The notes under the pieces were generated by a model. It was given only the letters and a program-made list of their open reading frames with translations. It did not search any database and was not told the DNA's origin. Made by a program: the position numbers and the translations under genes. Below are positions 15,892 through 24,900 of a stretch of 59,053 nt of DNA, one piece after another. Within the stretch, counting starts at the first letter, position 1, and every line of letters starts with the position of its first letter. The DNA is from Verrucomicrobiales bacterium (GTDB lineage: Bacteria > Verrucomicrobiota > Verrucomicrobiia > Limisphaerales > UBA9464): positions 1 through 59,053 of the forward strand of contig JAIYBC010000058.1 of the NCBI GenBank assembly GCA_027488845.1, given 5' to 3'.

Positions 15892-17397
15892 TCAGACCGC
15901 CTTCTGGAACAGGCTCGCGATCGGCTTCCCGACGCCGTCCCGGGTCACGTAGAACGGCCGCTTCTCGATCTCGTAGGCCAGGTTCGCCGGAATCCCCAGC
16001 GCCCGGTGGATCGTGGCGTGGAGGTCCTCGATGACCACCCGGTCCTTCAGCGTGCGGCAGGGACGTTCATCGGCGGTGACGCCGTGGAGATGCCCCTTCC
16101 GGATGCCGCCTCCGAACATCAGGACGCATCCCGCGTCGGTGAAGTGGCGGTGCATCCCGTAGTGGGTCAGGGATTCGATCCGGTCCGGCACCGGCACCTG
16201 GTTGGTGATCGGTTTGTCCGGCTTGCCCTCCTGCATCATGTCGCGGCTGAACTCGCTCGCCAGCACCACCAGCGTGCGGTCCAGCATCCCGCGCTCCTCG
16301 AGGTCGAGGACCAGCTGGGCCACCGCGCCGTCGATCGCCCGCTTCATGTTGGCCAGCTTCTCGTGGCCGTGCTCGTGGGTGTCCCAGTTCAGGAACGGGA
16401 TGTACTCGGTCGTCACCTCGATGTACCGCGCCCCGGCCTCGGCCAGGCGGCGGGCGAGGAGGCATCCGAGGCCGAACCGCTGGATGTTCGCCTTCTCGTA
16501 GCTGCCCTCGCGGGTGAAGTCGCCGCCGAGCCGCTTGGAGAAGTCCCATCCGCCCGGCACGTACTTCGCCACGGTCTCGGGCTTCTCCAGCGTGAGGTCG
16601 AAGGCCTTGGCCGCCGGCGAGGCCAGCAGGCGGTGCGCGTTGTCCAGGGAGCGGATCAGGGATTCCTTCTGGAACCCGCTGCCGAGCTGGCCCACCGGCG
16701 ACGCCGCCGCGAGCCGACGGTAGAACGCGTCCCGGTTCGCGAAACGCCCCGGACTCATCCCGCCGGGCGGGGTGACCACGTCCTTGGCGGCGTCGGGGAA
16801 GGGGACGTTGAACGGTCCGTACTCGCTGCCGAGGAACCCGGCCGAGGTGAACGCCTTCAGCTCCTCGCCTTCGCCGACGTCCAGCCGTTGGCCGATGTTG
16901 ATGAACGCGGGGACGGCCGGGTCGCGCGGCCCGAGCGTCCGCGAGATCATCGCCCCGATGTGCGGGCAGGCCACCGACTGCGGCGGCGCGTAGCCGGTGT
17001 GCCAGTGGAACTGGTGCCGCGAATGCAGGATGAAGCCCAGGTCCCCGGCCGTGTAGCTGCGGATCAACGTGCCCCGGTCCATCACCGAGGCGATCCGTTC
17101 CAGGCCTTCGCTGAAGCGGATGCCGTCCACCTTCGTGGGGATCGAGGGGAACGTCGAAAGCACGCGGTTGGGATCCATGCCCTTCTCGAAGGGGGCGTGG
17201 CGCTTCGGATCGAAGGTCTCGGTCGCGGCCATGCCGCCGCCCATCCAGAGCACGATGACGGTGTCGGCCGTGGCCGGAAGCCGTCCGGTGGATCCCGCCC
17301 CGAGGGCCACGCGTGGGAATCCGGCCGACAAGGCCCCGAGCGTCGCCGCTCCCAGGCCCTTCACGAATCCGCGGCGGGTGTAGTCGATGTGTTTCAT
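15892..17397 (-). CDS. DUF1501 protein with Tat signal
   Basis: 501 aa. The N-terminus 'YTRRGFVKGLGAATLGALSAG' is a twin-arginine export signal, so the protein is folded before export. The rest is a DUF1501 (alkaline-phosphatase-superfamily-like) domain: 'VIVLWMGGGMAATETFDPK', 'HSRHQFHWHTGY', 'GWDFSKRL', 'NWDTHEHGHEKL', 'LVVLASEFSRD', 'GCVLMFGGGIRKGHLHG'. These proteins are abundant in Planctomycetes and Verrucomicrobia and are almost always encoded next to a DUF1549/DUF1553 protein, as here. The pair's proposed role is extracellular or periplasmic polysaccharide/sulfate-ester handling; no proven reaction. The start is the ATG at 17397, which gives the Tat motif. Confidence 0.9.
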   Translation of the reverse strand: MKHIDYTRRGFVKGLGAATLGALSAGFPRVALGAGSTGRLPATADTVIVLWMGGGMAATETFDPKRHAPFEKGMDPNRVLSTFPSIPTKVDGIRFSEGLERIASVMDRGTLIRSYTAGDLGFILHSRHQFHWHTGYAPPQSVACPHIGAMISRTLGPRDPAVPAFINIGQRLDVGEGEELKAFTSAGFLGSEYGPFNVPFPDAAKDVVTPPGGMSPGRFANRDAFYRRLAAASPVGQLGSGFQKESLIRSLDNAHRLLASPAAKAFDLTLEKPETVAKYVPGGWDFSKRLGGDFTREGSYEKANIQRFGLGCLLARRLAEAGARYIEVTTEYIPFLNWDTHEHGHEKLANMKRAIDGAVAQLVLDLEERGMLDRTLVVLASEFSRDMMQEGKPDKPITNQVPVPDRIESLTHYGMHRHFTDAGCVLMFGGGIRKGHLHGVTADERPCRTLKDRVVIEDLHATIHRALGIPANLAYEIEKRPFYVTRDGVGKPIASLFQKAV

Positions 17398-17413
17398 GTC
17401 GGGTTTCGGGGGA

Positions 17414-19888
17414 TCAGAGGGTGAGCTGGAATTCGGGCAGCATGGCGACGCTCCAGAGGAAGTCCTCGACCCCCTCCTTCTGCGGACGGCTTCCGACGAG
17501 ACCCAGGGAGACCCGGAGTTCCTCGCGGGTGGGCGGACGCGAGAGCGCCTGCCGGAAGACCTGTTCCACCAGCGTCCGGCCATCGCTGTGCTTCTCCACC
17601 AGCTTGCCGGCTCCCTGCTGCAGGATCTTCGACAGCGTCTCGCCGTTGGTGAGCTCGAGGGCCTGGAGGGTGGTGGCGATGGACTGGCGGACGGTCGTCA
17701 CCTGCTCGCGGTTCGGACGGCCCAGCGCCAACTGGAGGGGATCCGCCGAGGTCAGGGACGTCCGGACGCGTCCGTAGGGGCTTCTTCCGGCGACCGCCGT
17801 GGCCAGGGCGTCGGCGACGTTCCAAGGCGCCAGCGAGGCGCCGCCGAGCACCTGCGCCGGCTTCCAGCCGGTGGTCGTTCCGCCACGGGTCCATTCCCCG
17901 GTCGGCGCGGAGACGGCCATCCAGGCGGCGTCGGTCGCGAGGTCGTGGACCCGTTCGCCCTTGCGGTCCGCGGTCCGGATCCGCGCGTGCAGCAGCAGTC
18001 CGGCGGGATTCGGGCCGTCGCCCCCGTTGACCGCCTCGACCGCGATCCAGTTGGTGCCGGCCTTCAGGCGGGGCCGTGCGTCGTAGATCCCGGACTGGCT
18101 CCAGTCGGACGCATCCACGCCCCGCAGGCGTTCGCCGTTCACGAAGACCCGGGCCGAGTTGTCGACATGCACGAAGAAAGTCGCCTCGGTCGGCACGGCG
18201 GGCAGGACGAGGCTCCGCAGGAATCCGTTGGTCCCCGGCGGCACCCCGGTCGCCCCGTGCGGATCGCCCCAGATCCAGAACGCCTCCGTCGACGACACGG
18301 CCGTGCCCGTGCCCTCGAGCAACAGCCGGTCGAGGCCACCTTCGGGCCGTTCCTGCCAGACGCCGGTGAGGGAACCCAACGCATCCCGGAACTGTTCGGC
18401 CGTGAGGCGCCGGATCCCGGGGCCGGTGAAGACGTCGTCCGGACCGGGCTTCTCGGGGAGGTCGACGGACGGCAACTGGTAGGCGCGGGACGTCAGGATC
18501 AGCTCCAGCGTCCGCTTGAGGTCCCAACCGTGGGCCACGAGGTCCTCGGCGAGCCAGTCCAGGAGGTCGGGGTCCCAGGCGGCGTTCTGCATCACGTCAA
18601 GCGGCTCCACGAGCCCGCGGCCGAGCAACCGGGCCCACAGGCGGTTCACCACCGTGCGGGACAACCGGCCGTTCTCCTTGCGCGTGATGATCCCGGCCAA
18701 TTGCCGCAGGCGTTCCGGGCGCGGCGCCTTCGGATCGACCGCGCCGAGTTCGGGGAAGAGGAACTTCAACGGCGCCGTCTTCCCGGTGGGCCGGTCGCAC
18801 AGGACCATCTCGAGCGGTCCGTCGGCGTAGATGCCCGCGAGCCCGTAGGCGTCACCGAGCTGCCAGTCGTCGATGAACGAGTCGTGGCAGGAGGCGCACT
18901 TGAGGTTCACGCCCATCAGCACCTGGCCGATGTTCTGCGCGGCCTGCATCGAGGGGGTCATCGAGGCGTTCACGGTGCCGCGCCACACGATGCCCTTGGT
19001 GAAGCCCTCGCTGCCCTCGCCGGGATCGACCAGTTCGCGGACGAAGCGGTCGTACGGCGTGTTGTCGCGCAGCGCCGTGTAGAGCCAGCGGCTGATCTGC
19101 TTGCGTCCGCCGTCGATGTAGCCCGTGCCCTTGTAGTCGTTCCGGAGGAGGTCGTTCCAGAAGGTCAACCAGTGCTGCGCGTAGCGTTGCCGGTCGGACA
19201 GCAGGGTCCGCACGAGCTGGGCGCGCTTGTCCGGGGAACGGCTGCGCTGGAAGGCGTCGAGCTCCTCGGCGCCGGGCAGCATGCCGACCGTGTCCAGATA
19301 GACCCGCCGGGCGAAGAGGCGGTCCTCCACCGGCTTCGGCGGCGTCCAGTTCCGCTGGCGTCCGTAGGCTTCGAGAAAGCGGTCCAGCGGATGCTTCGCC
19401 CGACCCTTGGGCAGTTCCGGCATCCGGGGATCGAGGTTCCGCACCGGGGGCTTGGCGAAGGTCACGGACACGTCCCATCCGAGACCCTGGTCGATCCAGG
19501 CGCGGAGGATCCCCACCTCCTCGGGGGTGAGGCGCTTTCCCTTCTCGGGCATGACCGAATCGGGATCGGTGCCGGCGACGAGGTGGATGAGGTGGCTGCG
19601 TTCGCTGGAACCGAGGACCACCGCCGGACCGGAGTCGGCGGTGCCGAGGACGTCCGCGCGGGTGTCGAGGCGCCAGCCTCCCTTGGACTTGCCCCGTCCG
19701 TGGCACTTCACGCAGCTCGCGTCGAGGATGGGCTGGACGTCCCGGATGAAGTCGACCTTCCGGGTCGCGGCCGGCGGGAGTTGGCGGATGGCCTCGGGAG
19801 TGGGTTCCGCCGCGAGGGCCGCGAAGGTTCCCAGGAGGCCGGCCAGGCCGGCGAGGCCGCTGCGGGGGATCGGTCGGGGGAAACGCAC
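17414..19888 (-). CDS. DUF1549/DUF1553 cytochrome-domain (PSD1) protein
   Basis: 824 aa from the GTG at 19888, chosen because it begins a signal peptide (VRFPRPIPRSGLAGLAGLLGTFAALA). A planctomycete-type cytochrome C domain comes first, with haem motif 'CVKCH' (about residue 55) and 'AGTDPDSVMPEKGKRLTPEEV'. DUF1549 follows ('HPLDRFLEAYGRQRNW', 'RRVYLDTVGMLPGAEELDAF', 'RYAQHWLTFWNDLLRND') with a second 'CASCH'. DUF1553 is at the C-terminus ('RLSRTVVNRLWARLLGRGLVEP'). A concanavalin/galactose-binding-like insert is seen near residue 590. It lies 16 bp upstream of the DUF1501 gene in one operon, the standard arrangement. Confidence 0.9.
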   Translation of the reverse strand: MRFPRPIPRSGLAGLAGLLGTFAALAAEPTPEAIRQLPPAATRKVDFIRDVQPILDASCVKCHGRGKSKGGWRLDTRADVLGTADSGPAVVLGSSERSHLIHLVAGTDPDSVMPEKGKRLTPEEVGILRAWIDQGLGWDVSVTFAKPPVRNLDPRMPELPKGRAKHPLDRFLEAYGRQRNWTPPKPVEDRLFARRVYLDTVGMLPGAEELDAFQRSRSPDKRAQLVRTLLSDRQRYAQHWLTFWNDLLRNDYKGTGYIDGGRKQISRWLYTALRDNTPYDRFVRELVDPGEGSEGFTKGIVWRGTVNASMTPSMQAAQNIGQVLMGVNLKCASCHDSFIDDWQLGDAYGLAGIYADGPLEMVLCDRPTGKTAPLKFLFPELGAVDPKAPRPERLRQLAGIITRKENGRLSRTVVNRLWARLLGRGLVEPLDVMQNAAWDPDLLDWLAEDLVAHGWDLKRTLELILTSRAYQLPSVDLPEKPGPDDVFTGPGIRRLTAEQFRDALGSLTGVWQERPEGGLDRLLLEGTGTAVSSTEAFWIWGDPHGATGVPPGTNGFLRSLVLPAVPTEATFFVHVDNSARVFVNGERLRGVDASDWSQSGIYDARPRLKAGTNWIAVEAVNGGDGPNPAGLLLHARIRTADRKGERVHDLATDAAWMAVSAPTGEWTRGGTTTGWKPAQVLGGASLAPWNVADALATAVAGRSPYGRVRTSLTSADPLQLALGRPNREQVTTVRQSIATTLQALELTNGETLSKILQQGAGKLVEKHSDGRTLVEQVFRQALSRPPTREELRVSLGLVGSRPQKEGVEDFLWSVAMLPEFQLTL

Positions 19889-19952
19889 GCCCGAACTTCC
19901 ACGCGGAAGCGGTCCCGGGGCAAGTCCCCGGTGGTCGGATTCGGGGCGCGAC

Positions 19953-20225
19953 TCAGGCCGCCGGTCCGGAAGCCTTCTCGGCCACGGCCCTGGCCATCGC
20001 CGACACGCTGCCAAGCACCCGCGTGGCGACCTCGCGGTCGGTGACCTTGACGCCGTACTTCTTGTCGAGGGCCACCACCAGCTGCAGGGCGTCCACGGAG
20101 TCGAGCCCGAGGCCCTCCGGACCGAACAGCGGGCGTTCGTCCGTGATCTCCCCGGCCGGGATCGGGAGCATCAGCGTCTCGACCAGCATCGACCGGATCT
20201 CGTTGCGGAGGGCGGTTTCGTCCAT
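19953..20225 (-). CDS. acyl carrier protein of the aryl-polyene-like cluster
   Basis: 90 aa. The phosphopantetheine attachment site is 'LGLDSVDALQLV' (Ser at about residue 43), followed by the usual helix-III region 'KYGVKVTDREVA'. It is the last gene of a minus-strand run KS > CLF-like > ketoreductase > ACP. It is distinct from a housekeeping AcpP in its context and in its long N-terminal helix ending 'MLVETLMLPIPAGEI'. It would carry the growing polyene or aryl chain. About 37 bp separate it from the ketoreductase gene. Confidence 0.9.
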   Translation of the reverse strand: MDETALRNEIRSMLVETLMLPIPAGEITDERPLFGPEGLGLDSVDALQLVVALDKKYGVKVTDREVATRVLGSVSAMARAVAEKASGPAA

Positions 20226-20262
20226 GGCAGTCGCGGCGGTATATCCGGAACGGCGGGCCGGT

Positions 20263-20988
20263 TCAAAGGATACCGCCGTCGACCTTGATCTCGGCGCCGG
20301 TGACGTAGGAGGCCTCGGGTCCGGCGAGGAACCGCACCACGGACGCGACCTCATCGGGCCTCCCGAACCGGCGCATGGGTACCGAGGCCACCGCCGCCTG
20401 ACGCCGCTCCGGGGCCATGTGCGAGAGCGCCTCGGTGTCGATGAAGCCCGGGCAGACGGCGTTCACCGTGATGCCCAGCCGGGCCACCTCCTTGGCCAGC
20501 GAATGGGTGAGGCCGACCACGCCGGCCTTCGCCGCGGCGTAGTTGGCCTGGCCCGGGGGCGCGAGCAGCGCGCTGAGCGAGGCGATGTTCACGATCCGGC
20601 CCTGGCGGCGGCTGATCATCCCGCCCAACACGGCCTGGCAGCCATGGAACACGCCGTCGAGGTTGGACGAGATCACCCGGGTCCAGGACTCCACGGGCAT
20701 CGTGGCCAGGAGGCCGTCCTCGGACTCCCCGGCGTTGTTCACGAGCACGTCGAGCCGTCCGTCCGTCGCCTCGATTTCCGTGACCGCCCGGTTCCATGCC
20801 GCGCGGTCGGAGACCTCCAAGGCCACGGTCCGGACCCGGTCGGGGAACTCGTCGGCGAGGGCGTCGGCGTTTTCGCGCCGGTTGCGGATCCCGAGCCAGA
20901 CCCGCGGTGCGGCGGGGCTGGCGAGGAGCGCGCGGGCGATGGCGATCCCGAGCGCGCCGTTGGCGCCGGTGACGAGGCAGACCTGCAT
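20263..20988 (-). CDS. 3-oxoacyl-ACP reductase (ketoreductase)
   Basis: 241 aa short-chain dehydrogenase of the FabG type. It shows the cofactor motif 'TGANGALG', 'VNNAGESEDG', the catalytic Ser in 'NIASLSALLAPPGQA' and the YxxxK motif 'YAAAKAG', plus the C-terminal 'VTGAEIKVDGG'. It would reduce the beta-keto group in each extension cycle of the cluster's acyl chain with NADPH. It sits in the minus-strand run just after the CLF-like gene. It is not a stand-alone housekeeping fabG by context. Confidence 0.9.
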   Translation of the reverse strand: MQVCLVTGANGALGIAIARALLASPAAPRVWLGIRNRRENADALADEFPDRVRTVALEVSDRAAWNRAVTEIEATDGRLDVLVNNAGESEDGLLATMPVESWTRVISSNLDGVFHGCQAVLGGMISRRQGRIVNIASLSALLAPPGQANYAAAKAGVVGLTHSLAKEVARLGITVNAVCPGFIDTEALSHMAPERRQAAVASVPMRRFGRPDEVASVVRFLAGPEASYVTGAEIKVDGGIL

Positions 20989-21002
20989 GGAGGGGGAGGA
21001 GA

Positions 21003-21986
21003 TCACCGCGGAGCCGCGGCCTGAAGCGGCAAGTCGCCGACGGGCACCCGGCGGAACCGTGCGCCGAGGGACTGGAGGTTCGCCCCGCAGACGAGGGCCG
21101 CGGCGGTTTCTGCCTGGCCTTTGCGAATGGCCTCGATGGCGGACACACAGGTCCATCCGCCCGCGGCGCCCAGTCCATCGCCCAACCGCGATTCGACGCC
21201 TTCCGATCGACCGGGAAAACCGTGGGTCGCGAGGTGGTCCACCGGACCGAGTTCCGCCTGGAGGCGCCGGAAATCGCGTTCCGGGTCGCGTCCCGCCGAG
21301 TGGGGCAGGGGATCGGTGATCGCGGTCAGTTCGACCGGACCCGGTTCCGTGCGGAGGAGGATGGCGGCCGATCCCTCGGCGATGTGTCGGCCGCGGGAGA
21401 ACAGCCGGTAGGCCTCGGCCGTGGTCCAATCCGCCTCCTCGGCGGACACCACGAGGCAGGAGCCGACGATGCCGCGTCCCAGCCAGTCCGCGGCGACGGC
21501 GAGCCCTGCGAGGAAGCCGGACTGGTCGCCCACGTGGGTGTCGTTGCGCGCCTCCGTTCCCAGCACCGCCGCGAGGTGGGAGGCGGGGGCGTTGAAGACG
21601 GTTTCCGGGAACAGCATCGGGCTTGCGGTCGCCGGATCCGCCAACGCCTCGGCGAAGAACCGCCGTGAATACTGGACACTTCCACCGTGCACGCAGAGCA
21701 GGATCCCGGTTCCCGGCGCCTGCGGGGCGGCCTGGCCCAGGGCCTCGAGCGCGGCGGCGACGGTGTGGTGGGAGACGGGGCTGGAGCGTCGGAGCCGGGG
21801 ATGCCCCATCCAGGGGAATCGCGCCGGCGGCGGCGGCACGCGGAGGACCGACAGCGCGCGGCCGTCCGGACGTTCGAGCCGGGAGGCCGTGACGTCCCTC
21901 CGCCCCGCGAGCAGTTCGTTGAACGGTTCCACGCCCCATCCGGCGGGGGAGACCACGCCGCAGCCGTGCACGAAGACGCGGCTCAC
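21003..21986 (-). CDS. ketosynthase homologue without active-site Cys (chain-length-factor-like)
   Basis: 327 aa from a GTG that overlaps the stop of the upstream KS gene (GTGA), so the two are co-translated. The thiolase fold is recognisable ('VFVHGCGVVSPAGWGVEPFNELL', 'FNAPASHLAAVLG'). At the nucleophile position it reads 'THVGDQSGFLAG', with Gln in place of Cys, as in the chain-length factors (KS-beta) of type II PKS and aryl-polyene systems. The HGTG motif is also lost ('ATHGFPGRSEG'). It is shorter than the active KS (327 versus 414 aa). It should form a heterodimer with the adjacent KS and set chain length. Confidence 0.8.
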   Translation of the reverse strand: MSRVFVHGCGVVSPAGWGVEPFNELLAGRRDVTASRLERPDGRALSVLRVPPPPARFPWMGHPRLRRSSPVSHHTVAAALEALGQAAPQAPGTGILLCVHGGSVQYSRRFFAEALADPATASPMLFPETVFNAPASHLAAVLGTEARNDTHVGDQSGFLAGLAVAADWLGRGIVGSCLVVSAEEADWTTAEAYRLFSRGRHIAEGSAAILLRTEPGPVELTAITDPLPHSAGRDPERDFRRLQAELGPVDHLATHGFPGRSEGVESRLGDGLGAAGGWTCVSAIEAIRKGQAETAAALVCGANLQSLGARFRRVPVGDLPLQAAAPR

Positions 21987-23227
21987 GGGGACCTCCTCAG
22001 CACGAGGCTCGCGTTGGCGCCGCCGAAGCCGAAGGAGTTGCTCAGCATGTATTCGACGCGGAGGTCCTGCGGACCGGCGAGGATCGGGAACCGGCAGGCC
22101 GGATCCGGCGAGGCGACGCCGCGTCCGGGCGGGAGCCAGCCTCCGTGGAGGGCCATCGTGCACAACGCCGCCTCCACGGCTCCGGCGGCTCCGAGAAGAT
22201 GTCCGACGCAGCCCTTGGTGGAGCTGACCGGGACCTGCGCCGCGGATTCGCCGGCCCAACGCGTGATCGCGGCCGCCTCGGCGGAGTCGTTCAACGGCGT
22301 CCCGGTGCCGTGGGCGTTGAGGTAGCCGACGTCGGCCGGGCCGATCCCGGCCTGTTGGCAGGCCGCGGCCATGGTGGCCAGGGCGGCGTCGCCGGCCGGA
22401 TGCGGCTGCGTGAGGTGGTGGCGGTCCGTGGCCGCGCCGTAGCCGGCCACCTCGGCGAGGATCGCCGCGCCGCGGGCCTGTGCGGACCCGAACGATTCCA
22501 GGGCCAGCACCGCGGCCCCCTCGCCCAACGCCAGGCCGTCGCGGGCGGCGTCGAACGGGCGGCAGGTCGTGGTGCTGAGCGCCTGCAGGGAGTCGAACCC
22601 GGCGAAGACCAGTTGGCTCAGCGCGTCGTAGCCGCCGGTGAGCACCCGTTCCACGTGGCCGGACCGGATCCATTCGAAGGCCTCGCCGACCGCGTTGCTT
22701 CCCGAGGCGCAGGCGTTGGCGATCAGCGTGGTCGGACCCCGGAACCCGAAGGCGGCCATCAGGTCGAGGGCCTGCCGCTGCGGTTGGTAGTGGACCACCC
22801 GTGACGCCTGGCCGCGGAGCATCGCCGGGTTCCTGGAACTGCGCCGGAAGAACTCCTCACCCAGGGCCATGCCGCCGCTGGTCGTGCCCAGCACGAGTGG
22901 AAGCCCCTCGAGCCCCTCCGGCCAGGCGGCCTGCGACCACGCCTCCTCGGCGGCGATGAGCAGCATCCGGCCGGCACGGTCCATACGGCCTTCCTGCCGG
23001 CTTCCCAGGGCGGTCGAGGGCAGCCGTTCCGGGAGATCGACCTCGGCCGCGGACCTGGCGCGCTGCCGGGTCACGTCGAATCCCCGGACCTCGCGGAAGG
23101 CCGTGCGACCCGTCCGGAATCCCTCGGCGTTGACCGCACGGCCGCAGCCCAACGCGGTCACGATGCCCACTCCGGTCACCGCCACGCGGACCGGAACCTC
23201 GGATCGGCGTTGGAAGGGGAAGAGCAT
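21983..23227 (-). CDS. beta-ketoacyl-ACP synthase (active KS)
   Basis: 414 aa, full FabF-like length. Catalytic residues are visible: Cys in 'IANACASGSNAVGEA', His in 'NAHGTGTPLND', Lys/His in 'SSTKGCVGHLLGAAG', and the 'NSFGFGGANAS' end motif. It would condense malonyl-ACP units with an aryl or acyl starter. First gene of the minus-strand run. It is partnered by a Cys-less homologue overlapping its 3' end, the KS/CLF arrangement of aryl polyene and type II PKS systems. About 120 bp separate it from the divergent flavoprotein gene at 23347. Confidence 0.9.
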   Translation of the reverse strand: MLFPFQRRSEVPVRVAVTGVGIVTALGCGRAVNAEGFRTGRTAFREVRGFDVTRQRARSAAEVDLPERLPSTALGSRQEGRMDRAGRMLLIAAEEAWSQAAWPEGLEGLPLVLGTTSGGMALGEEFFRRSSRNPAMLRGQASRVVHYQPQRQALDLMAAFGFRGPTTLIANACASGSNAVGEAFEWIRSGHVERVLTGGYDALSQLVFAGFDSLQALSTTTCRPFDAARDGLALGEGAAVLALESFGSAQARGAAILAEVAGYGAATDRHHLTQPHPAGDAALATMAAACQQAGIGPADVGYLNAHGTGTPLNDSAEAAAITRWAGESAAQVPVSSTKGCVGHLLGAAGAVEAALCTMALHGGWLPPGRGVASPDPACRFPILAGPQDLRVEYMLSNSFGFGGANASLVLRRSP

Positions 23228-23346
23228 CGGCGTGCGGAGGCTATGGCCCGTCCGACGGGAGTCAAACCGGCGCGGGGCCCCGGCGGAAGGCGGGGACGTC
23301 CCCTTGCTGCTTGAATCCGGTCCCCCACGGCCCCGGAATCCGGCGC

Positions 23347-24900
23347 GTGCAGTCCCAACGCTTCGACGTCGTGATCCTCGGAGGTTCCCTGGCCGGGGCG
23401 GCCGCGGCGCTGCTGCTGAAACGGCAGCGGCCCGGGCTCCGCGTCGCCATCGTCGAGAAGTCCACCTCCTTCCCGCGCCGCGTCGGGGAATCCACGGTCG
23501 AGGTCAGCGCCTACTTCCTCGGACGCGTCCTCGGGCTGACCTCGTTCCTCAACGAGACCCAGCTGCCCAAGCACGGGATGCGCTTCTGGTTCGCCAACGG
23601 CCGGACTGCGGGCCTCACGGATTCCAGCGAGCTGGGCGGACGCTACCTTTCCCGGCTGCCGGCGTGGCAGGTCGACCGGAGCGTCATCGACGAGGAGGTG
23701 CTCCGGAGGGCGGTGGCCGAGGGCGCGACGCTGTTCCGTCCGGCCAAGGTCCGCGACGTCGAACCCGTCCCGGGCGGGATGCAGAAGGTCTCCGTCGAAG
23801 GCGCGGACGGCGTCGTGGAACTCGAGGGCCGCTGGGTGGTGGACGCCACCGGCTTCACCGCGCTCATGGCCCGTCGGATGGGTTGGCTCCGCACCAACCG
23901 GGAGCATCCCACCACCGCCTGTTGGGCCCGCTGGACCGGCGTCGCCGACTGGGACGGCCTGGATCTCTCGAAGCGTTTTCCCGAGTGGAGCCGCGTCTGC
24001 CACGGCATCCGGAACACGGCCACGAACCACATCGTCGGCGACGGCTGGTGGGCCTGGTTCATCCCGTTGAAGGGCGGCGACACCTCGGTCGGGGTCGTCT
24101 TCGACCAGCGCCGCGTCGCCTGGCCCGGCGGAAGCGATTCCCTGGGCCGCCGTCTCAAGTCCTTCCTGTGCGCCCATCCGGTCGCCGCGGAACTCCTGCG
24201 GGACGCGCAGCCCGTCGAGGGCGACGTCCGCTGGCGGGCCAACCTCGCCTACCGGTGCGAACGCACCGCGGCGGACGGCGTTGTGCTCGCGGGCGACGCC
24301 GCAGGCTTCATCGATCCGTTCTACAGCCCGGGCATGGACTGGCTGGGCTACACCGTGACCCGCGCCGTGGAGCTGGTAACGAAGTCCCTCGACGGCGAGC
24401 CGGTGGAACCCCTGGTGGCGGCGCACAACCACGACTTCGACATCAGCTATCGGCGCTGGTTCGACGCCGTGTACCGGGACAAGTACGCGTGGATGGGCGA
24501 CTTCGAGCTCCTGCAGATCGGGTTCCGTCTCGACCTCGGCCTCTACTACATGGGGGTGGTTTCCCAGCCGCTGCGGGACGGGGCCCCGGCCTACCGCAAC
24601 CCCGTGTTCAGCCTGCGGACGTCGGAGATCCCGTACCGGCTCATGTCCACCTACAACCGGCGACTCGCCCGGATCGCGGACGAACGCCGCAGGCGCGGGA
24701 CCTTCGGACGCCACAACGACCGGCACCGCTATCTGCTGAACGGATTCCTGCCCGACAACTCGACCGGCAAGCCGGTGCTCGGGGCCGTGGCGGATTGGCT
24801 GCGCCTGGAGTTGCGTGAAGGGTGGCGGACCTGGTTCGGGCGCGGGGCCGAGGCGCCGACGTCGGAGGTGCCGGTTCAGCCCGCCGCCGTGGCGAGGTGA
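23347..24900 (+). CDS. FAD-dependent halogenase-family flavoprotein
   Basis: 517 aa from a GTG at 23347 that places 'QRFDVVILGGSLAGAAAALLL' (FAD dinucleotide fold) at the N-terminus. It carries 'RRVGESTVE', 'LPKHGMRFWFANG', the halogenase signature WxWxIP as 'GWWAWFIPLKGG', and 'VLAGDAAGFIDPFYSPGMDWLG'. That set is typical of tryptophan/phenol halogenase-like proteins (PF04820) found in aryl-polyene and flexirubin clusters, where they halogenate or otherwise oxidise the aryl head. Whether this one halogenates is not decided by sequence. Its 3' end overlaps the convergent radical SAM gene by 25 bp. Confidence 0.8.
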   Translation: MQSQRFDVVILGGSLAGAAAALLLKRQRPGLRVAIVEKSTSFPRRVGESTVEVSAYFLGRVLGLTSFLNETQLPKHGMRFWFANGRTAGLTDSSELGGRYLSRLPAWQVDRSVIDEEVLRRAVAEGATLFRPAKVRDVEPVPGGMQKVSVEGADGVVELEGRWVVDATGFTALMARRMGWLRTNREHPTTACWARWTGVADWDGLDLSKRFPEWSRVCHGIRNTATNHIVGDGWWAWFIPLKGGDTSVGVVFDQRRVAWPGGSDSLGRRLKSFLCAHPVAAELLRDAQPVEGDVRWRANLAYRCERTAADGVVLAGDAAGFIDPFYSPGMDWLGYTVTRAVELVTKSLDGEPVEPLVAAHNHDFDISYRRWFDAVYRDKYAWMGDFELLQIGFRLDLGLYYMGVVSQPLRDGAPAYRNPVFSLRTSEIPYRLMSTYNRRLARIADERRRRGTFGRHNDRHRYLLNGFLPDNSTGKPVLGAVADWLRLELREGWRTWFGRGAEAPTSEVPVQPAAVAR

